Below are positions 8,608 to 16,681 of a stretch of 64,000 nucleotides of DNA, piece by piece. This stretch comes from Botrimarina hoheduenensis (lineage in GTDB: Bacteria > Planctomycetota > Planctomycetia > Pirellulales > Lacipirellulaceae), in assembly GCF_007859815.1 (NCBI RefSeq), contig NZ_SJPH01000001.1:919398-983397 (forward strand), in the 5' to 3' direction. The number at the start of each line of letters is the position of its first letter. The first letter of the stretch is position 1. The notes under the pieces are model-generated. The model saw only the letters and a program-made list of their open reading frames with translations. It was not told the origin of the DNA and ran no database searches. The position numbers and the translations under genes were made by a program.

Positions 8608-11454
8608 TCATTGAGGCGGCCCGTCGGCGCCGCAAGGAGTTCCAAGCTCGCGCATGTACAGAGAGTCTGTCGGGTCGTGGCGTAGGTCTCGCCATTCTGC
8701 GTAGTCCGGGAAGTCAAAGCCTTGGCCGTCAGGTAGCCCTAGCCCTAGCCCTACCCATCCCTGGCCGTCCATGATCCTGTAACGTGATACTATGGCCGCG
8801 CCCAACCGAGCCTTGCATGCGTCGTACTCGGCTTTAGTTCGAGGACGGAAAGGGCACCGGGTAGGCGAGGGAGCGTCTCCGTCGTAGTAACGCTTGTACA
8901 AGTCGGACCTGCGATAGCATTCAGCAAAGCCAATTAGAAGCATGGCCCACTTATTCCAGCCGTGCTGGGTGTGCCCAAGAGGAAATCGGCCGCGAAGATA
9001 CTTCGTGAAATCTCCTCTCACATGCTGGCTGCTGTCAGTGTACGCGGTGCACTTTGCGAATAGCGCGTGCTCGTTTGCCAGGAACGCCAAGAGGTCGCGG
9101 CAGATACGGTCTCGCTCGAAGGCCTCTTCTATGAGTACTCGCATTTCCGCGATTGGAGGATAGAGCTGACCAAGGTCGGTCACTCGAGCTAGGGCGGATC
9201 GAGCTGTCTCGTAAGAGCCTGCCTTCAACGCTGAGCGCGCTCTTAAGAGCGGTAGCCTTGCCGCCGCTTCAGTTAAAGATTGCACAACTCGCCGCGCCAG
9301 CAGTGCTTCATGGGCCTCGGGCCGCGCGTCCAGATACGACTCAACTGCACTGTGAAGCGACGCTATCTGTGCAGTGACCGTGTCTAGCGATATTGATCCG
9401 ATTGGCAGCCTTGCCAGACAGGTCATCGCCGCTTCGCGGCTCTCTGGAAACGCGTAGTAGCAGCCGAGCTGGTCGGCAAGGCAGATCCAGTGCACGATTG
9501 CATCGCTGTCTACGCCAGCTGTTGGCATCTTCGCCAGCAGTTGCAGAAGGGATGCGACACCCCATCCGTCTTCTTGCTTAGCGGCTCGAGTGTACAGCAC
9601 TAGGGCTCGAGTAAGGTCGCGCTCAACACCCCGGCCTTCCTCGTACAGCGTGCCCAGCATTTGCTCGGCTGCAGAATCTCCTCGAGCAACGGCAAGGCGG
9701 AGCCACTCAATTGCTCCTGATGGATCGACCTTTGTGCCATCCCCACGTAGCAGGCGGTTTGCGACTCGCGTCATCGCGAGGGTGTCACCCGACTCGGCCG
9801 CGGCTATGTCGCTCTGCAGCTCGACACGAAGCTTCAATCGAGCAACGCTACCGTCGTTCGGGTTGAGCTTCAGATACTCGTCGACGGTGGCGAGAGGCAC
9901 CGCCTCGATCCCGTCCTTGAGCTTGACCTTGATCTCTTCCCCCAGTGCGTCCCGCCGCGTCAGCTTGTCGCCGGCGTCACTGAGCAGCGTTGCGGCGCGG
10001 TCGGTACGAAGGGGGAGCGGAATAGCCTCCAGCAGCTTGACCGCCTTGGCGAAGTGGTGCTTGGCGACCGCGGCATCTGCTTCGTCACAGATCGAGTCGT
10101 GGTGCGTTCGGAGCGTCGCCAACTCTTGCTCAAGCTCGCGACGAAGCTCTTCACAGCGTTGTCGTCGACTCCGTAAGCGAGGGTGGTCCGGTTCGGTTTG
10201 CGGCTCCAGCAACTGGATCGCTTCCACGTAGTGGTGCGTGCCGCGCAGCGACTCCGCCTCGGTCCGTAAGCCGTCGAGGAAGCCGGCTCTTTCCTCGACC
10301 AAAGTCAGGAGGTCTGCGCCACACCAGCCGCAATACTTCTCCCAGCAGCAGTTGTCTTGCATGCAGCTGAGGCAGCGCTCGACGAGGTGCACGCCGCAAG
10401 AGCTGCAGTGGCGACGTTCGGTTGGGTTTACGTGGCCGCAGCTTCGGCAGGTGCCAGCATCGAGCCGCCCGCTGGCGATCGGTGTTCCAGATTGCAGTGC
10501 ATCCGCTAGTTCGCGCGCCGACCCCGTTCGCTGTTCAGGGTCGTCTTCTAGCGCCCGCTCCAGCGCTTCCCGATACAACCGGGCGACGCGCTTTAAGTTG
10601 ATCGTGCGCGGGGTCTTTCCCGTGAGCAGGAAGTAGGCGGTGGCGGCGATGCTGTAGACGTCGCTGCGGGCGTCCGCCTTGGACGCATCGCGACGCTGTT
10701 CGGGAGCGACGTAGTCGGGGGTCCCCAGCCCGATCCCCTCCCTCGTGTGCGCGACCTCGGATCCCTCGATCCGCACCAGCCCGAAATCGGCGAGCTTCGG
10801 CTCACCGCCGGCCGTGAGCAGGACGTTCGCCGGCTTGATGTCTCGGTGGATGACGCCGTTGTCGTGTGCGTGCTGCGCCGCCAAGCAGAGCTTCTCGATC
10901 AGCGTTAGGGCTTCTCGTTCCTCGAACGGCCCCGCATCGGCCAGTGATCCCCCTTCGACATACTCCAACGCCAGCAGCGGTCCCTGCGCGTCTCGGCCGT
11001 ACTCGTACATCGTCAGGATGTGTTGGTGGCCTCCCAGCTTCGCGAGCGCTTTGGCCTCGGACTCGAACCGTGCGAGCGCTCGCCGGCTCTCCCGCTGCAC
11101 CCGTTTAAGCGCAACCAAGCGACCGGTGCTCCGATCCCGCGCCTTGTACACCACCCCCATCCCGCCGCGGCCAAGCTCTTCGAGTACCTCGTACCTCGCC
11201 GGCGTGTCGATCCGCGGCAGGCCGGCAAGCCACTCACGGTCTACCGGTCCCGCCTCGCTGTCCGACAGCGACGAGTCGTCCCCCCTTGTTTCCGTCGCCT
11301 TGTCTCCGAGGCTCCTGTCGTAGGGGACGCCCGCCGGCTCGGAGGGAACGAGCGACTCCCCAACCGCCGTCTCCGCGTCGCCCACCAATGAGTCCGGTCC
11401 GCACCGCGGGCAATCCCCACCGCTGTGCTCTTGCTGGCAGGATGCGCAGATCAT
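8608..11454 (-). CDS. Zinc-ribbon Ser/Thr protein kinase with Sel1-like repeats
   Basis: 948 residues. N-terminal zinc ribbon (CASC/CPRC, residues 3-18). Hanks-type kinase at 88-325: G-loop GRGGMG (95-100), Lys117 in VALKRV, HRDIKPAN (203-210), DFG (223-225), APE (250-252); all catalytic residues are intact. Two further zinc ribbons at 336-379 (CRSC, CSSC, CLSC, CGWC). A coiled or helical region follows, then Sel1/TPR-like repeats (GAIEWLRLAVARGDSAAEQM, then GTLYEEGRGVERDLTRAL). The roughly 250-residue C-terminus is unassigned. No transmembrane segment is apparent, so it is likely cytosolic. It is convergent with the SPFH and FHA genes, with only 174 bp between stops. The shared zinc ribbons suggest the three work together. 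Its upstream region (11455-11533) is short and borders a transposase unit. Confidence 0.9.
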   Translation of the reverse strand: MICASCQQEHSGGDCPRCGPDSLVGDAETAVGESLVPSEPAGVPYDRSLGDKATETRGDDSSLSDSEAGPVDREWLAGLPRIDTPARYEVLEELGRGGMGVVYKARDRSTGRLVALKRVQRESRRALARFESEAKALAKLGGHQHILTMYEYGRDAQGPLLALEYVEGGSLADAGPFEEREALTLIEKLCLAAQHAHDNGVIHRDIKPANVLLTAGGEPKLADFGLVRIEGSEVAHTREGIGLGTPDYVAPEQRRDASKADARSDVYSIAATAYFLLTGKTPRTINLKRVARLYREALERALEDDPEQRTGSARELADALQSGTPIASGRLDAGTCRSCGHVNPTERRHCSSCGVHLVERCLSCMQDNCCWEKYCGWCGADLLTLVEERAGFLDGLRTEAESLRGTHHYVEAIQLLEPQTEPDHPRLRSRRQRCEELRRELEQELATLRTHHDSICDEADAAVAKHHFAKAVKLLEAIPLPLRTDRAATLLSDAGDKLTRRDALGEEIKVKLKDGIEAVPLATVDEYLKLNPNDGSVARLKLRVELQSDIAAAESGDTLAMTRVANRLLRGDGTKVDPSGAIEWLRLAVARGDSAAEQMLGTLYEEGRGVERDLTRALVLYTRAAKQEDGWGVASLLQLLAKMPTAGVDSDAIVHWICLADQLGCYYAFPESREAAMTCLARLPIGSISLDTVTAQIASLHSAVESYLDARPEAHEALLARRVVQSLTEAAARLPLLRARSALKAGSYETARSALARVTDLGQLYPPIAEMRVLIEEAFERDRICRDLLAFLANEHALFAKCTAYTDSSQHVRGDFTKYLRGRFPLGHTQHGWNKWAMLLIGFAECYRRSDLYKRYYDGDAPSPTRCPFRPRTKAEYDACKARLGAAIVSRYRIMDGQGWVGLGLGLPDGQGFDFPDYAEWRDLRHDPTDSLYMRELGTPCGADGPPQ

Positions 11455-11533
11455 TGAGGCGATATCCGAAATACAGACCCAGGCCTATTTGCGGAAAGAA
11501 TTCGACGCGGGAAGGGGTATCTTGGCACGTCCC

Positions 11534-11551
11534 GTTCAACAAGGTTGTCAC
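11534..11551. repeat. Left terminal inverted repeat, unit 2
   Basis: GTTCAACAAGGTTGTCAC is the inverted counterpart of the right repeat at 12811-12828 (GTGACAACCTTTCTGCAC). It is identical to the left repeat of unit 4 (44889-44906), and the preceding CGTCCC is also shared with unit 4. Confidence 0.8.
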
Positions 11552-11704
11552 TTGATGAACCTCCGACGATTGAAGTCTGATTCGGCGGTTGAGCCGCGTT
11601 CTCGACGTTGGTGATTGTCACGAATCACGCGGGCTTTGTCAGCAGCGCGAGACAGAGAATCGCGAAGAGCGCGGAATTGAGCCGAGGCACCGTTGCGTAA
11701 CTTT

Positions 11705-12772
11705 TTAGGCCGCCGTTCGTTCGTAGTGCTTGAGCACGCCGCCGAGCCACTCGCGGCATACGAGCTCTTCGCCGCTGTTCGGCGGATCATCGACCTCCGG
11801 CCAGACGCCGAGCAGAGGCTTGTTCTTCTTCCGCTGATGCGGACGCGCTTGGTGATAATAATCTAGGTAGGAAGTAACAACGTGATCGAGATGCCCCAAG
11901 CCGAAGATGATGAACCGGATGAGGCACTCGCCACGGATCGAGCCGATCCAGCGTTCGATGAAGGCAATCTGATTCGGCGCACGTGGTGCGGTCGGCTCAA
12001 CGGAGACGCCCGCGTCTGAGAAAGCCTGATCGAAGCGTTTCGAGTACTTCAAGTCGAGGTCTCGGATTAGGTAGCGAACCGGCAACTCCCTCCCACGCGC
12101 CTGCTCCAGCATAGACTCCGCTTGAGCCGTAACCCACGTATCATCGGCCTTGAGCGTCGCGGGCGAGCAGATCATCCGCCGCGAGTTGACGTGCAAGAAC
12201 GCCAGCACGTAAGCCTGCCGCAACCCGGTGCTGGTCATGACCATCTTGCTAAAGAAATCGCACTGCCACAGGGTCTCGGCGTGGATCTTGATGAACTCGT
12301 CCCATGTCCCTGGGCCGCGCTTGGGGCCTGGATGGATCCCTTCTTCCTTGAGGATGGTCCTCACCGTCGTACGGCCGACGCAGTGGATCCGCAGCTTCCG
12401 AAGCTCGCCCACAATCCGACCGTATCCCCACTGGTTCTGCTTGGCGAGACGAACGACGATCTGGCGGATCGTCTCCGACGTTCCCTTCCGGCCCATCTTC
12501 TTGGTGGGAGGTTTTCCCTGGCTTCTCCGCTCAAGCCAGCGGCGGTACGTTCGGGGATGCACGATCGACACCAGCTTCAGCGCGTCCGAGCCGATGCCGT
12601 CACCCAGCTCTAGCAACCGCTGCCGCTCATCATCGGTGAGGAAGATCCGACTCAGGGGCACGCGAGCCCGGGTCAGCTCCAGCTCGGCCTTCAGGAAGAG
12701 GATCTGCTGGCGAAGCTGCTCGTCGTTTGACCGGGCGAAGAGGAAGAAGAGCGGCGAGAACCAGAGCGGCAT
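11705..12772 (-). CDS. DDE integrase-core transposase, copy 2
   Basis: About 355 residues from MPLWFSPLFFLFARSNDEQL (ATG at 12772). The frame stays open to 12901, but that part crosses the inverted repeat. Catalytic segments are WQCDFFSK (Asp), IRDLDLKY (Asp) and NQIAFIERWIGSIRGE (Glu). Copy 3 reads NQNAFVERW and ECLNRF where this copy has NQIAFIERW and ECLIRF. These conserved Asn-to-Ile changes hint that copy 2 may be decaying although its frame is intact. Otherwise it is closely related to copy 3, with the same C-terminal tail WLGGVLKHYER. Confidence 0.85.
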   Translation of the reverse strand: MPLWFSPLFFLFARSNDEQLRQQILFLKAELELTRARVPLSRIFLTDDERQRLLELGDGIGSDALKLVSIVHPRTYRRWLERRSQGKPPTKKMGRKGTSETIRQIVVRLAKQNQWGYGRIVGELRKLRIHCVGRTTVRTILKEEGIHPGPKRGPGTWDEFIKIHAETLWQCDFFSKMVMTSTGLRQAYVLAFLHVNSRRMICSPATLKADDTWVTAQAESMLEQARGRELPVRYLIRDLDLKYSKRFDQAFSDAGVSVEPTAPRAPNQIAFIERWIGSIRGECLIRFIIFGLGHLDHVVTSYLDYYHQARPHQRKKNKPLLGVWPEVDDPPNSGEELVCREWLGGVLKHYERTAA

Positions 12773-12810
12773 CGAGGCAGCCTCCTTGCAAGAAGAGCGG
12801 CAGATCCGGG

Positions 12811-12828
12811 GTGACAACCTTTCTGCAC
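12811..12828. repeat. Right terminal inverted repeat, unit 2
   Basis: GTGACAACCTTTCTGCAC is the inverse of the left repeat GTTCAACAAGGTTGTCAC, with an identical 11-bp inner part. Confidence 0.8.
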
Positions 12829-13073
12829 CCCTGGGGTTGGCCCGATTCTCACTCGTTCGGCCTGAGGTGCAAGCATCTAATCGCGTCACCGGGCAGGCCA
12901 CTCATCTCGGCCGCGCTTGCTACCCCGCGCCGTTACCTCTTTTGCATTCGCACTTCTGCGTGTGTTTGCGTGGACTTGCGACGATTTGCCTACGTTTGCA
13001 AACGCTTTAAGGCGGTAGTACGATTCCGTAAGTCCTGTCCTAGTAAGGCAGTTGCGACTTGGGAAAAGAGGCT

Positions 13074-13094
13074 CTCATAACCTCGAGGTCGTCG
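13074..13094 (+). repeat. 21-bp tRNA-Met-like direct repeat, copy 2
   Basis: Identical to the copy at 3910-3930, same orientation, 245 bp right of the inverted repeat. To its right begins a coding-like frame that lacks a start. Confidence 0.85.
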
Positions 13095-13367
13095 CTCGTT
13101 GGCGTAGCGGCCGGTGAACTCGATCGCACCGCAGTCGATGAGCGCCTCGTACACCCCTTCGTTATCCCGGTAGGTTTTGACAGCGAACTCGCCGTCGGCG
13201 AGGGGCTCATCGACCTAGCCCTCGTCCAGCTGGAGGAGCAGGGCGTGGTCGAGCGTGACGAGCTTGATTCCAAACTCGCCGACGGAGAAGCCGACTTAGT
13301 GATCCGGTGGGCGGAGGGGGGAGAGCACGCCAGTGTGAGCGACCTGCGATTCAGAGATATGGAGTGA
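13095..13367 (+). pseudogene. Truncated unidentified gene, 3' end
   Basis: From the end of the tRNA-like repeat to TGA at 13365-13367 the frame has strong coding character (third positions mostly G or C). It reads VGVAAGELDRTAVDERLVHP, then VGFDSELAVGEGLIDLALVQ and LEEQGVVERDELDSKLADGE. There is no start of its own: the only upstream ATG (13059) lies inside the repeat leader. As with the helicase and sigma54 fragments, the gene seems to be cut where the 21-bp segment begins. I do not recognise the family. Confidence 0.5.
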
Positions 13368-13699
13368 CCGCCGGTTGGGTCCGCGCGCCACGCCAATCCG
13401 GCTTGCTGGTTTGGCCGCTTGTTCTGTTTGCTGCGGACCCCTGACCGCCTCTCCCGCGCCCGGCGGCCTCCCCGCCGTCATCCGGCGGGTCCTCGCTTTG
13501 AAGTCTTCACCATGTTTGCGTTGCTAACCCTGTGATGAGATCGTCCGCTACGCGGCCGCCGAAGCGAATGGCTTCGGTCCTTGGAGACCCCGAGACGGCT
13601 CGGCTCACGACCTGCGCATCGCGTCGAGGGTCGCGCCGAACCGGCTTCGGCAGACGACTTGACCAACCGGGTACAATCGCCGCGGACATCCCGATCCCG
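13368..13699. other. Non-coding gap upstream of DUF2325 gene
   Basis: Between the truncated fragment and the preferred start at 13700 I see no supported gene. The frame upstream of 13700 is open back to 13532, but its composition (Arg/Ser-rich) argues against translation. A TACAAT box at about 13673-13678 could be a -10 element about 20 bp before the ATG. Confidence 0.4.
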
Positions 13700-15220
13700 A
13701 TGGAGCGTCGATCCATGGACGAAGCAGGCGATTCCCCGCTGGCGGAGTTGATCGCGCGGCTGGGGGAGTTGGCGGCCAAGGACGCCGTGTGGCGCGACCT
13801 GCTGGGCCGGGTCGGGGCGGAGCTGATGGCGATCGCCGCGGAGGCGCCGGTGGCCCCGCCGAAAGAAGCCGAACGGTCCGCCCCGTCCCCAGCACACCGC
13901 GGCGACGTCGTGCCGGCCGAGCAGGCGGTCCGGATGCTCACCATCGGTGGGCCGGTCGAAACGGCCGAAGCGCTAGGGACCGTCGAGGCGCCGCCGGCGC
14001 CAGCGCCCCGTTTCGACCTGGGGCTCTTCGAGCGTCGCTGCCGCCTTAAGGCCGAAGCGTGTGACTGGGCCGAGCGTCGGCGGCGGCTGATCGACGAGGG
14101 CGCCGACTTCCGCAGCGAGGTGCAGCCGCGTGACAGCGAGCTGCTGGAATCGGCGGTGGCCTTGCCCGACTGCTTCCTCTGGATGGCCTCACCCGACGCC
14201 CCTGCGGCAAGCCCGGGCGCCTACGAGCTGCTCGCCCGCAACTTCGAGACGCTCGCCGACGTGCTGCAGCACGCCCGCGAGGCCGAAGAGCAGTCCGACG
14301 CCCACCCGGCGTCGTTCGAGCGGGCCGTTGATTTGCTCGCCGAGGCGCAGTCCGCGGTGCGTGCGGCGGTGGCCGCGACGGCGCGCGACCGCGACGACTA
14401 CGACCAGAAGGGGGTCCACCTCTGGCTAAGGGAAACAACCAGCAGCCGCCAACTGTTTGTCGCCCGCCACATGCGGATCGACGACCCGGCGTCGCCGGAG
14501 GCTTGGTCCGACCTGGCTAGTCGCGTCGAGGCGGCAACGGCCGAGGCGGACCAGCAGCGCCGCGCCGCCTCGCAGCGCCGCAAGCTGCTCGGCAAGGTCC
14601 GCCACAAGGCGTCGCTGATCCAGTCGGGCGAGGACCTCGACGCCTCCTGGCGGGTGCTGGTCGACTCGGTCGAGACGCTCCTGGCGGGCGGCCTGGCCCC
14701 GAGCGACCGCCAGCTCCGCGAGTCGCTGACCGGCGTGCTCGAAGAAGCCCCCGACTGGGCGACCGAATCGGAGGCGGTCCGGCTCGTCGCGCGGGAGATC
14801 GACCGCCAGCTCGCGGCGCGACCCGAACCGCGTGAGGCGTCTCGGCCGGAGTACAACGAAGCGGTCGAACAGCTCCGGTCGATGCTCGGCGGCAAGGCGG
14901 TGGTGATGATCGGGGGCGACCGCCGTCCCGACGCCGAGGCGAGGCTCCGAGAGGCGTTGGGGCTGGGGCGGCTCGACTGGCTGGCGACGCGGCCGCACGA
15001 GTCGGTCCAGCGGTTCGAGCCCTACGTCGCGCGCCCGGACGTGGCGGTCGTGGTGCAGATGATCCTCTACTCGAGCCATGCCTTCGGCGACATCGACGAG
15101 CTCTGCCGCCGGCTCGGCAAGCCGTTTGTCCGCCTGACCGGCGGCTACAACCCGAACCAGTTCGCCACGCGTGTGCTGGCCCAGTGCAGCGAACGGCTCG
15201 CCACGGCCACGGCCAGTTGA
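13700..15220 (+). CDS. DUF2325 domain protein
   Basis: About 506 residues from MERRSMDEAGDSPLAELIAR (ATG at 13700; a second ATG five codons on). The first 350 residues are helical and charged. The last ~110 residues form the DUF2325 domain: KAVVMIGGDRRPDAEARLRE, then RPHESVQRFEPYVARPDVAV, SSHAFGDIDELCRRLGKPFV and the hallmark RLTGGYNPNQFA. DUF2325 has a Rossmann-like fold and no settled biochemical role. It is a recurrent neighbour in genomic islands. It is upstream of and co-directional with the YhaO/YhaN pair, separated by 213 bp containing a short tandem repeat, so co-transcription is possible but not certain. Confidence 0.8.
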   Translation: MERRSMDEAGDSPLAELIARLGELAAKDAVWRDLLGRVGAELMAIAAEAPVAPPKEAERSAPSPAHRGDVVPAEQAVRMLTIGGPVETAEALGTVEAPPAPAPRFDLGLFERRCRLKAEACDWAERRRRLIDEGADFRSEVQPRDSELLESAVALPDCFLWMASPDAPAASPGAYELLARNFETLADVLQHAREAEEQSDAHPASFERAVDLLAEAQSAVRAAVAATARDRDDYDQKGVHLWLRETTSSRQLFVARHMRIDDPASPEAWSDLASRVEAATAEADQQRRAASQRRKLLGKVRHKASLIQSGEDLDASWRVLVDSVETLLAGGLAPSDRQLRESLTGVLEEAPDWATESEAVRLVAREIDRQLAARPEPREASRPEYNEAVEQLRSMLGGKAVVMIGGDRRPDAEARLREALGLGRLDWLATRPHESVQRFEPYVARPDVAVVVQMILYSSHAFGDIDELCRRLGKPFVRLTGGYNPNQFATRVLAQCSERLATATAS

Positions 15221-15254
15221 TGCTAGCCGCATACCGAAGCCGGCTTCGCTTCTC

Positions 15255-15275
15255 CCCGGGGGGTTTCGCCCCGGG
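15255..15275. other. GC-rich hairpin after DUF2325 gene
   Basis: CCCGGGG, a 7-base loop (GGTTTCG) and CCCCGGG form a perfect 7-bp stem 35 bp past the stop codon. There is no following T-run, so it is not a standard intrinsic terminator. It could attenuate transcription or stabilise the mRNA. Confidence 0.4.
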
Positions 15276-15293
15276 CGAGGCGTCCTCGGTGAC

Positions 15294-15350
15294 GGTTCCC
15301 TTCGTCTCGGTTCCCTTCGTCTCGGGTCCCTTCGTCTCGGGTCCCTTCAG
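15294..15350. repeat. 15-bp short tandem repeat
   Basis: About 3.7 copies of GGTTCCCTTCGTCTC (copies at 15294, 15309, 15324, partial at 15339), with a T-to-G change in the later copies. It lies between the DUF2325 gene and the nuclease gene. Confidence 0.85.
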
Positions 15351-15433
15351 CCGTTACACGACAAAGCGGCGCTTGCACGGGGTAGCCGCAACCGTTCTGA
15401 TGGGGTGTGCAGTTGTACCCTGTCGCGCACGAG

Positions 15434-16678
15434 ATGTTCACCTTCCTCCACGCCGCCGACATCCACCTGGACAGCCCGCTACGGGGGCTGGACCGATACG
15501 AGGGCGCGCCGGTTGAGGAGATCCGCCAGGCGACCCGCCGGGCCCTTCAGAACCTGGTCGATCTGGCGCTGGAGGAGGAGGTCAATTTTGTCGTGCTGGC
15601 GGGCGACCTCTACGACGGAGACTGGCCCGACTTCGACACGGGCTTGTTCTTCGTCGGCCAGATGCGTCGGCTGCGCGAGTCAGGCGTTCCGGTCTTCGGG
15701 GTGCTCGGCAACCACGACGCGGCGAGCAAGATCACCCGCCGTTTGCCACTCCCCGAGAACGTCTGCTTCTTCCAGACAACCGCGGCCGAGACACGCCGGG
15801 TCGATGGCCTGGACGTCGCCATCCACGGCCAGAGCTTCGCGAGTCAGTGCACGACCGATGACCTCGCGAAGAGCTACCCCGCGGCGCTTCCGGGCTGCTT
15901 CAACCTCGGCGTGCTGCACACGAGCATGACCGGACGGGAGGGGCACGACCGCTACGCCCCCTGCACCGAAAGCTGCCTTCGGGACAGCGGCTACGACTAC
16001 TGGGCGCTGGGCCACATCCACCAGCGTGAGGTGTTGCCGGGCAGCCGCCCGACGATCGCGTATCCGGGCAACATCCAGGGGCGGCACATCCGCGAGACCG
16101 GGCCGAAGGGGTGCCTAGTCGTACGCGTCGATGATGCGAACGAGGCGAAGACCGAGTTTCACCCGCTCGATGTGCTGCGGTGGGAAGTCGCCCGGGTGGC
16201 GCTGGACGACGTGGCGAGCGAGGCCGAAGCGCTCGACCGGGTGGGCGACACGCTCGGGCGACTGGTCGAGGAGGCAGACGGACGGCTGGTGGCCGCGAGG
16301 GTGTTGCTGACGGGGGCCACCCCGCTGGCTTCGGCGCTGGCCGCGAACCCGAGGCACTGGACGGCGAGCGTCCGCGCGCGAGCGGTCGATGTCGGTGGGA
16401 GTGGGCTTTGGGTCGAGAAGGTCACGAGCCAAGCCGAGCCGCCGCGCGGGAGCGAGGCGGGCGCCGACGACAGCACCCCCGTGTCCGAGGTGGCGGCGAT
16501 CGCCCAGGAGCTGTTGGGGGATGCGTCGGTGGCCCAGAGCCTCGGGATCGACTTCGAAGACCTCCGCCGCAAACTCCCCCCGGAGCTGCGGGAGACGGTG
16601 CGGACGGAGGACGCGGATTGGTGGCGAGGCGTGCTGCACGAAGCGCAGGCCCGGCTTTTCGCGGAGTTGAGGGGGTAG
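15434..16678 (+). CDS. YhaO/SbcD-like metallophosphoesterase nuclease
   Basis: About 414 residues from MFTFLHAADIHLDSPLRGLD (ATG at 15434; the frame opens nine codons earlier at 15407). All calcineurin-type metal-binding motifs are present: DIH, GDLYD, GNHD, the HT of GVLHTSMTG, and GHIH. The C-terminal ~170 residues form the capping/ATPase-binding region of this family. YhaO and SbcD partner with an SMC-like ATPase to make an Mre11-Rad50-type DNA end-processing nuclease. The partner follows 3 nt downstream. Architecture and length match YhaO better than SbcD. Confidence 0.88.
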   Translation: MFTFLHAADIHLDSPLRGLDRYEGAPVEEIRQATRRALQNLVDLALEEEVNFVVLAGDLYDGDWPDFDTGLFFVGQMRRLRESGVPVFGVLGNHDAASKITRRLPLPENVCFFQTTAAETRRVDGLDVAIHGQSFASQCTTDDLAKSYPAALPGCFNLGVLHTSMTGREGHDRYAPCTESCLRDSGYDYWALGHIHQREVLPGSRPTIAYPGNIQGRHIRETGPKGCLVVRVDDANEAKTEFHPLDVLRWEVARVALDDVASEAEALDRVGDTLGRLVEEADGRLVAARVLLTGATPLASALAANPRHWTASVRARAVDVGGSGLWVEKVTSQAEPPRGSEAGADDSTPVSEVAAIAQELLGDASVAQSLGIDFEDLRRKLPPELRETVRTEDADWWRGVLHEAQARLFAELRG

Positions 16679-16681
16679 CGC

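Larger units (their letters stand above)
11534..13094 (-). mobile_element. Transposase unit 2 with both inverted repeats and tRNA-Met-like end
   Basis: The inverted-repeat-bounded part spans 11534-12828 (1295 bp) with transposase copy 2. A 245-bp leader and the 21-bp core follow, giving 1561 bp to the core end. The leader is 59 bp longer and more diverged than in units 1, 3 and 4, but ends with the same 21-bp segment. About 150 bp between the left repeat and the transposase stop is non-coding and contains TGTCACGAATCACGC, which is nearly repeated in unit 4. Confidence 0.75.

Noticed and set aside
13532-13699. 56-codon upstream extension of the DUF2325 protein
   Set aside because: Arg/Thr/Ser-rich and unlike the acidic, helical start at 13700; a -10-like box lies within it.
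15294-15350. CRISPR array
   Set aside because: The repeats are directly adjacent without spacers and only 15 bp long; no cas gene lies nearby.
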